64,000 nt of DNA, from contig NZ_CP033972.1 of assembly GCF_003855095.1 (NCBI RefSeq), positions 5,022,001 through 5,086,000 on the forward strand, written 5' to 3'. The notes beneath the pieces are model-generated. The model was not told the DNA's origin, did not search any database, and was given only the letters and a program-made list of their open reading frames with translations. Position numbers and translations under genes: made by a program. Below are positions 61,701 through 64,000 of the stretch, piece after piece (position 1 is the stretch's first letter; the number at the start of each line of letters is the position of its first letter). Source of the DNA: Gordonia insulae (GTDB lineage Bacteria > Actinomycetota > Actinomycetes > Mycobacteriales > Mycobacteriaceae).

Positions 61701-64000
61701 ACACGAGCCGGGCTTTCGGGCCGTCGTGCTGGAGGTCGGGGAGCGGGGCGAGACGCGCGAGCGCTACTTCGTCGCGGCACTGCACCACATCGCCATCGAC
61801 GGCTGGTCCATGCGCATCCTGCTGCACGACCTCCTGCGCGCCTACCGCGGCGAGATCCTGCCGGGCCCCGCGGACGGCGCGCTGAGCTACGCCGACTTCA
61901 CCCAATGGCAGACGCACCGGCTCGGCGGACCCGACGATCCGGCCAGCCGCTACACCGCGGAACTCGGTCACTGGATGTCGACGCTCGACGGCGTCGTCGA
62001 ACCGTTCCGGATTCCCGGACGCCGGGCCACCGAACTCGAACCCGGCCGGTTGTCGGCGCGGATGGACCGGGCGATCGGTGACCGCCTGCGGCAGGCGGCA
62101 TCGGGCATGTCGGCCACAGTGTTTCACCTCGCCCACGCCGCACTGGTCGCGACGCTGGGGCAGTGGACCGGACGCTGGGACGGCGTGGTCGGGGTGCCCG
62201 TCCACGGACGCACTGCGGCTGACTGGGAATCGGTGGTCGGCATGTTCGTCAACACCGTCGCATTGCGCACCCGGGTGGCCGTCGACGAGCCGATCGGTGC
62301 CGTTGTCGCGCAGGCACGTGACGTCGCGCTCACGGCGGCCGACCACGCCGAGGTGCCCTACGACGCGGTCGCGCGTGCTGTGCGACCGAACGCGCACGAC
62401 GGCTTTGACCCGCTCATCTCGGTCCTCCTCGTCAATGAGGATGTGCTGCCGACCATCTCCGACGACATGCTCACCGGCGGACCCGACGACGCCAACGGGT
62501 GGCGGGCGGCGGTGGTCGACGCCATCTCGACCGTGGACGCCAAGTTCGACATCGAGGTCGTCCTCGCCGAGGACGACGGCGCCATCGTGGTCACCGTCGT
62601 GCATTCCGGCTACATCCCGCGTGACGTCGCGGGGGAATTGCTCGACGACTTCACCACGCTGTTGGTCGCGGCCGCCGGTGACGTCGCGGCGCCGTTCCCC
62701 CTGCTGGACGGACGCGTCGTCGAGGCGCCGGTCGACCTCGGCACGGAGCGGGTTGTCGCAGTGCCGCAGGACCGGGCGCTGGTCGGGTCGGTGGTCGGGG
62801 TGATGGCCGAGGTACTCGGAGTGCCGGAATCGGCCGTGGTCGAGGGCGACGACTTCTTCACTCTCGGCGGGACGTCGCTGTCGGCGACGCGGGTGACGTC
62901 GACGTTGGGACGCGAACTCGGCGTGCGGGTCCCGACCCGACTGCTGTTCGAGAACCCGGGCCCGGTGGAGTTGGCGCGGGCCGTGAGCGAGCTGCGGACG
63001 ACGGACACGGACGTGCGCACGGCCGTCGAGGGAGTGCGGGCGGTCGGCGGGGGAGGCGAGGATCTGCCGCTGGCGCCGACGCAACGGCGGATGTGGGTGA
63101 ACAGTCAACTGCTGGGCGACGTGTCGATCTATGCGGTGCCGGTGGTGGTGCCGGTACCCTCCGGTGTCGACGCCGCGCACGTCATCGACGCCGTGCACAC
63201 TGTCGTCGGTCGGCATGCGGCGCTGCGCACCCGATTCCTGACCACATCTGACGGGCCGCGCCAACGCATCGTGTCCGAGTGGCGGCCCGAGATCCGGCGC
63301 ATGGCCGCGGACTCGACCGGCGCGGCACTCGGCGAGTTCGGTGAACCCTTCGACCTCGCGGCCGGGCCACCGGTCCGCGTGTGGCTCATGGAGTCCGGGA
63401 CCGCTCCGGTGGCGGTGGTGATGCTGGCCCACCACATCGTGCTCGACGGGGAGTCGGCGGTCATCGTCGGAGATGAACTCACGGCGCTGCTCTCGGGTAC
63501 CGCACCGGCCGAGGCGGCCGTCGGATTCGACGTCGTCGCACGCCGGATGGCCGCGGACGAGGAACGTTCGCGCGCTGACCACTCCGCCTTCTGGGCCGAC
63601 ACTCTCGACGGGTACAGCGGCCGCCTCGATCTCACGCCGCGTCGTCCGGTCACGCGAGATCTACGCACCGCGACAGTCGAATTCGCGCTTGATGCGCAGA
63701 CATCGGGGCTCGTGGGTCTCGCCGCCCGGGGAGCGCGTGCCAGCGACTTCCACGTACTGCATGCCGGCGTCGCGCTGGCTTTGGCGATCCAGGCGGGTAC
63801 CGATGACGTCGCGGTGGCCACCCCGGTGTCGCTGCGCCGCGACGCCGACAGCGCGCGGACCGTCGGGATGCTGATCTCGACGGTGGTGCTGCGTACCCGG
63901 TTCGCGCCCGGGCTGACCGCCGCAGGGTTGATCGAGTACGTCCGGGATACCGACCTGGCCGCGAGTGATCACGCGGCCATCGCATTCGACGACGTCGTCG
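52771..64000 (+). CDS. Nonribosomal peptide synthetase, partial (runs off the window)
   Basis: One open frame of 3,743 codons with no stop, start ATG at 52771; the 3' end lies beyond the window. The domain order is C1 (HHLVTDG at 139), an adenylation fragment (about 474-620), T1 (Ser661, LGANS), and C2 (HHIAIDE at 837). Next come A1 (ATP loop TSGSTGVPKG, FDFSVWE with Asp1311), T2 (Ser1732) and C3 (HHIAVDG at 1919). Then A2 (FTSGTTGTPKG, GFDAH with Asp2481), T3 (Ser2819), C4 (HHIAIDGWS at 3005), T4 (Ser3369) and C5 (HHIVLDG at 3554). No epimerase or thioesterase is seen. A1 reads as threonine-like; A2 cannot be predicted. Repeat DNA is translated in frame at three places. Confidence 0.95.
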   Translation, partial: MNEYVPTHTSYLSAAQHALWTTQQAIPDVPINAAQYVEIDGPINVDEFVHHTSEAVRRSKFMQVRFEDSDDGLVGVYDPSLHYWADVIDLRGEDDPRSTAEAMMREDYSRPLDPRVDRTTRGCLFILGDEKFLVYNRAHHLVTDGIGAKERMVEALAAYTAGVKGTPLPAEKPVDFDLPARADAKYRSSSRFETDRAYWREAMAGVGMGRTLAHRHGAPAAIGWSGAAPIPDATMKLLHRVAEQHSTILPTLITAAFGAYLSRAADGDEVIFQFPVAARTTAELRSTPLPVANTVPLRTHVAADGTVESALQTTQSALMGALRHQRYRGEDIWADVAADETSGRTPRTAAQERSGPMLNLMLFDREFPCGDATATFHILTVGLADDLTINIYPLPGKSGSDSLMVGFEANPNRYAQAEVDEHHRQFLGMLETFSRALLEAPGMLVGDLGFVGVGGLDTSSPSGSDYSSSGGGFEVRDARGHRVPAWMTGEIWVDGERTGDLGHIDGTSGELVVDHRLADQVVVDGVRVDLGELEQAALEVVGVQAVVAVAGATGLGIGILADDNADRDRLPAAVRRRVNSVVPQVIWPDKVALIDSVPTTASGVADRDAVALLLAATRSAPKPYSAPRTPTEEAVAEAVAAIVGVERPSMDDDLVQLGANSMAFMQLAAHLGASLKVVVGVRELNDVATLRDLATVIEKAAPRRESAGGAVQYRPTRAQQEIWLLNRADQHAIVYHLPVHLSLVAGVTADIVRKALIDVAGRHEALRTIYPDDDGEPLASVRSVADAIAAAPITRATLDAAGIERAVSTPFDLTVAAPWRAVIDESGDTVDLVLVAHHIAIDEWSLPIVLEDFSHAVQARMAGDEPLWQSEAIGFSATLEARDPSEDSAGKFYWLRTLRRAPTQIVLPAPATAHTAGLTRGPATYLRRTIDGDIRDAAVERARTADTTLNSLLCVALSTTLSDYTDTDDLVLSMPVAGRETSDELHQVGMYVQTVPLRTNGIRKLIVTEALTRVGASVSKALQHAASAPTGLSDVIFAYHADQPDVTASGIIADGDSLPTFQARTALEFSIVDGPDGLEVTLTVASQHVDVGAAEHILDRFLATVAGLAQADGAGPVVACAPVTAWPARTSRTTLLIDPVDALLRHTASRPHATALVAGDDRLTYRQLTARARDLAARLTQLGVRHGDRVALMTPGGSDTVVAMIATLMIDAVYVPVDPDHPQARIDLLLNATEPAALVTAGLRVTSGAGLAVADPIPGGAYVIHTSGSTGVPKGVVVTRANVAAMLGAALDVVGADERDVWSWVHSYTFDFSVWEILGALASGGSVVAVDRVTVRDPRLLAATLDLHAVTILSQTPTAFGVLTDPAVVGPGALAMVRAVVFGGEALSPAALRGFVDRRVGVGGGGFDTSSPSGSDYSTTGERSPSGSDYSTTGQGGSECSTGGQGGSDYSTSGGRAEYSTGGEGGSGRGLRLINMYGITETTVHLTACDVDVDDERSIVGAPLDGVAWAVLDSRLTPVPTGAVGDLYIAGEQLSLGYLNAPALTAARFVADPAGSGARMYRTGDRVREVEPGRLVYLGRVDDQVQLRGHRIELGEIATVLRSVPGVGDVRVMVAPGQTAGDERLVAFVTEDGFANRDALLALTEAALLDACVARLPAYAVPARVCIVEGYPMTPTGKLDREKLLAGLLDSPTSSRELAGLETAVAAAMHAVIGDGADPSPDTNFFAAGGTSLSAARFAAALAAAGHPVGVGDIFDHPTVEGLARMIENASSSDASAEHLPSLGVQRDEPQHLPLTPEQMDIWLRWRTQPDFTGYLMPLAIPVPASPDTVRRAVATIVGRHDALRTSFPLHDASPYQRRWSDDELAEYLAGELSTRVPATSAETALSSLVTPIDVGAALPWRVRVTEFYGETWILVVVHHIAVDGESLPILRDELAREISGSTGAANTVDYRQYTMWRDETVRAREAELVAHWSSAFTEPVRPLMLPEINLRAAANDEAEVAVHRASGSLADSLTGALDALAVQRRTTAFIVVHTALAAVLARQGDSPVVTIGTAVSGRLDPRLATVPGLFARAVPLHTAIDLDLPFGELLARVTDVDLGAFAHSDLPLTAIADIADPGRAGAGTPLFEVSFGMVPDEVVSGWSGGGGLDTPSRRLLDQRGDRLGGGDGLDTPSRLAARRLLDQRKGGVGLDQREGGVGLDQREGGEGDAFGVPLFGIDVSMYRADGHLHLTMTCTDRVASAERLDALCRLVIDTLGRAVTDVDRPTTALLTGADAVPQSARPAETLADLLSTGLADHPDAIAVHDGTALTNVELDRLATTLARDLIARGIGPGDIVVQQLPRSVWGVIATVAVARTGAAFVNVDPADPAERRRSVVARCRPRAVLTLTDHARELDPSTAVIAVDQITPPAETAPFDVTERVRPLRVDDAAYLTFTSGTTGTPKGVVVTHRGLAGWARDTVTRLHLTEDDRVLHTYAVGFDAHLMGIVPARIVGAPIVICPPDVIAADDLRDVITHHDVTVLLSTPSVLATLHPHELRGVRHVAVGGEPLGAALVRDWTSVATMSNEYGPTESTVAVSSARFTDPVDGSVPIGAPIAGVTAHVLDSRLRAVPAHTVGELYVAGSCLARGYLDDPALTAAAFIADPAGSGERMYRTGDLVHRRADGTLVIHGRTDDQVKIRGIRLEPSEIDVALTRLPEVANAVTAVRTTAGGEKILVSWVAAEPGTDIRPDTLRTELSHVLPRSIIPSDIISVASLPIGRNGKVDLAALPEPETVPTTAVTALSHATHHLVAGIWAEVLDVPVDHLDADADFFAVGGTSLSATRVSSRLAAATGVDVPVRVLFESRSLRAVADYLDEQRGADTGSAPESLPVPEHLPLAHPQRRMWIHHRYDPESTAYHVPVVIRIAGDIDIAALQKAVDAVVDTHAVLRTVYPDTEAGPVQRILDRAGPVLRHETVETGDERVAIDDFLSAPFDLEHEPGFRAVVLEVGERGETRERYFVAALHHIAIDGWSMRILLHDLLRAYRGEILPGPADGALSYADFTQWQTHRLGGPDDPASRYTAELGHWMSTLDGVVEPFRIPGRRATELEPGRLSARMDRAIGDRLRQAASGMSATVFHLAHAALVATLGQWTGRWDGVVGVPVHGRTAADWESVVGMFVNTVALRTRVAVDEPIGAVVAQARDVALTAADHAEVPYDAVARAVRPNAHDGFDPLISVLLVNEDVLPTISDDMLTGGPDDANGWRAAVVDAISTVDAKFDIEVVLAEDDGAIVVTVVHSGYIPRDVAGELLDDFTTLLVAAAGDVAAPFPLLDGRVVEAPVDLGTERVVAVPQDRALVGSVVGVMAEVLGVPESAVVEGDDFFTLGGTSLSATRVTSTLGRELGVRVPTRLLFENPGPVELARAVSELRTTDTDVRTAVEGVRAVGGGGEDLPLAPTQRRMWVNSQLLGDVSIYAVPVVVPVPSGVDAAHVIDAVHTVVGRHAALRTRFLTTSDGPRQRIVSEWRPEIRRMAADSTGAALGEFGEPFDLAAGPPVRVWLMESGTAPVAVVMLAHHIVLDGESAVIVGDELTALLSGTAPAEAAVGFDVVARRMAADEERSRADHSAFWADTLDGYSGRLDLTPRRPVTRDLRTATVEFALDAQTSGLVGLAARGARASDFHVLHAGVALALAIQAGTDDVAVATPVSLRRDADSARTVGMLISTVVLRTRFAPGLTAAGLIEYVRDTDLAASDHAAIAFDDVV
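54129..54182 (+). repeat. Palindrome-type repeat translated inside the NRPS, site 1
   Basis: Unit GGTGGTCTCGATACGTCCTC continues CGCCTAGCGGCTCGGACTACTC and GTCCAGCGGGG. It lies between C1 and the adenylation fragment and encodes GLDTSSPSGSDYSSSGG. The start and end of the unit are imperfect inverted repeats (TGGTCTCGATACG versus CTACTCG-CCAGCGG). I recall such units as common dispersed repeats of Gordonia and relatives. Confidence 0.7.
56979..57176 (+). repeat. Expanded repeat array translated inside NRPS A1, site 2
   Basis: One unit GGTGGTTTCGATACGTCCTC followed by five tandem units of about 30 nt, each around GGCTCGGACTACTCAACCAC (starts at 57010, 57049, 57079, 57109 and a degenerate one at 57141). 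It encodes a Gly/Ser/Thr-rich insertion of about 66 residues (GSDYSTTGQG type). The position is between adenylation motif A4 and the A5 motif NMYGITETT. Confidence 0.85.
59208..59392 (+). repeat. Repeat array translated inside NRPS C3, site 3
   Basis: Two full palindrome-type units (59208-59251 and 59270-59327; GGTCTCGATACGCCGTCTCG ... CTACTCGACCAGCGG), then two 27-nt units GTCGGTCTCGACCAGCGGGAGG (from about 59334 and 59361). It encodes GLDTPSRRLLDQRG-type residues in the C-terminal lobe of C3. Same orientation as sites 1 and 2. Confidence 0.8.

Overview
The window is GC-rich chromosomal DNA from a mycolata-type actinobacterium, most likely Gordonia or a near relative such as Williamsia. This rests on the GC content, the frequent GTG and TTG starts, a mycothiol-type arsenate reductase, a Ddn-type F420 enzyme, a 13E12-family HNH protein and MenA. 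The assignment is inference from gene content; no rRNA or tRNA gene was seen.

Layout. 1-3.9 kb holds a secreted SGNH hydrolase, a DUF218/YdcF protein, menA, a small membrane protein and a secreted Ser/Gly-rich protein. 3.9-6.7 kb is an arsenic island: arsR | arsI/cadI diverging, then arsR-acr3-arsC on the minus strand. 6.7-12.7 kb is a phosphonate or reduced-phosphorus cassette: a GntR/UTRA regulator diverges from a phosphonatase-like HAD hydrolase, phnD, phnC, a fused phnE and a phosphonate-associated alcohol dehydrogenase, with two 12-bp palindromic operators between them. 12.8-21.8 kb is mixed: a secreted HNH nuclease, a DUF6745 pair, a FUSC-type membrane protein opposite a LysR regulator, an acyl-CoA carboxylase beta subunit, a Ddn-type protein and a glycosidase remnant. 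Three gapless copies of a 73-nt structured repeat lie between 12.8 and 18.7 kb.

21.9-30.4 kb carries two riboswitches. A TPP riboswitch precedes a short-chain dehydrogenase. A cobalamin riboswitch precedes a five-gene operon for a nickel/peptide-type ABC importer (lipoprotein, SAM methyltransferase, two permeases, a double ATPase). A phospholipase D lies between them. 30.4-37.2 kb has a TetR-glycosyltransferase pair with a striking palindrome over the TetR start, then DoxX, a 13E12 HNH protein, a P-loop protein, a tandem cold-shock protein, and a second copy of the small membrane protein seen near 3 kb.

37.3-52.7 kb is a Wzx/Wzy-type exopolysaccharide locus. It has a polymerase (minus strand) and then a nearly continuous plus-strand operon: priming glycosylphosphotransferase, UDP-sugar dehydrogenase, gmd, fcl, two GT4 glycosyltransferases, two hexapeptide acyltransferases, flippase, pyruvyltransferase, SGNH hydrolase and a Wzc-like tyrosine kinase. 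It predicts an acidic polymer with GlcA, L-fucose, acyl and pyruvyl groups. From 52.8 kb to the window edge runs one huge NRPS gene (more than 3,743 codons). Its architecture is unusual: one module keeps only a fragment of its adenylation domain, another has none, and palindromic DNA repeats are translated in frame at three places.
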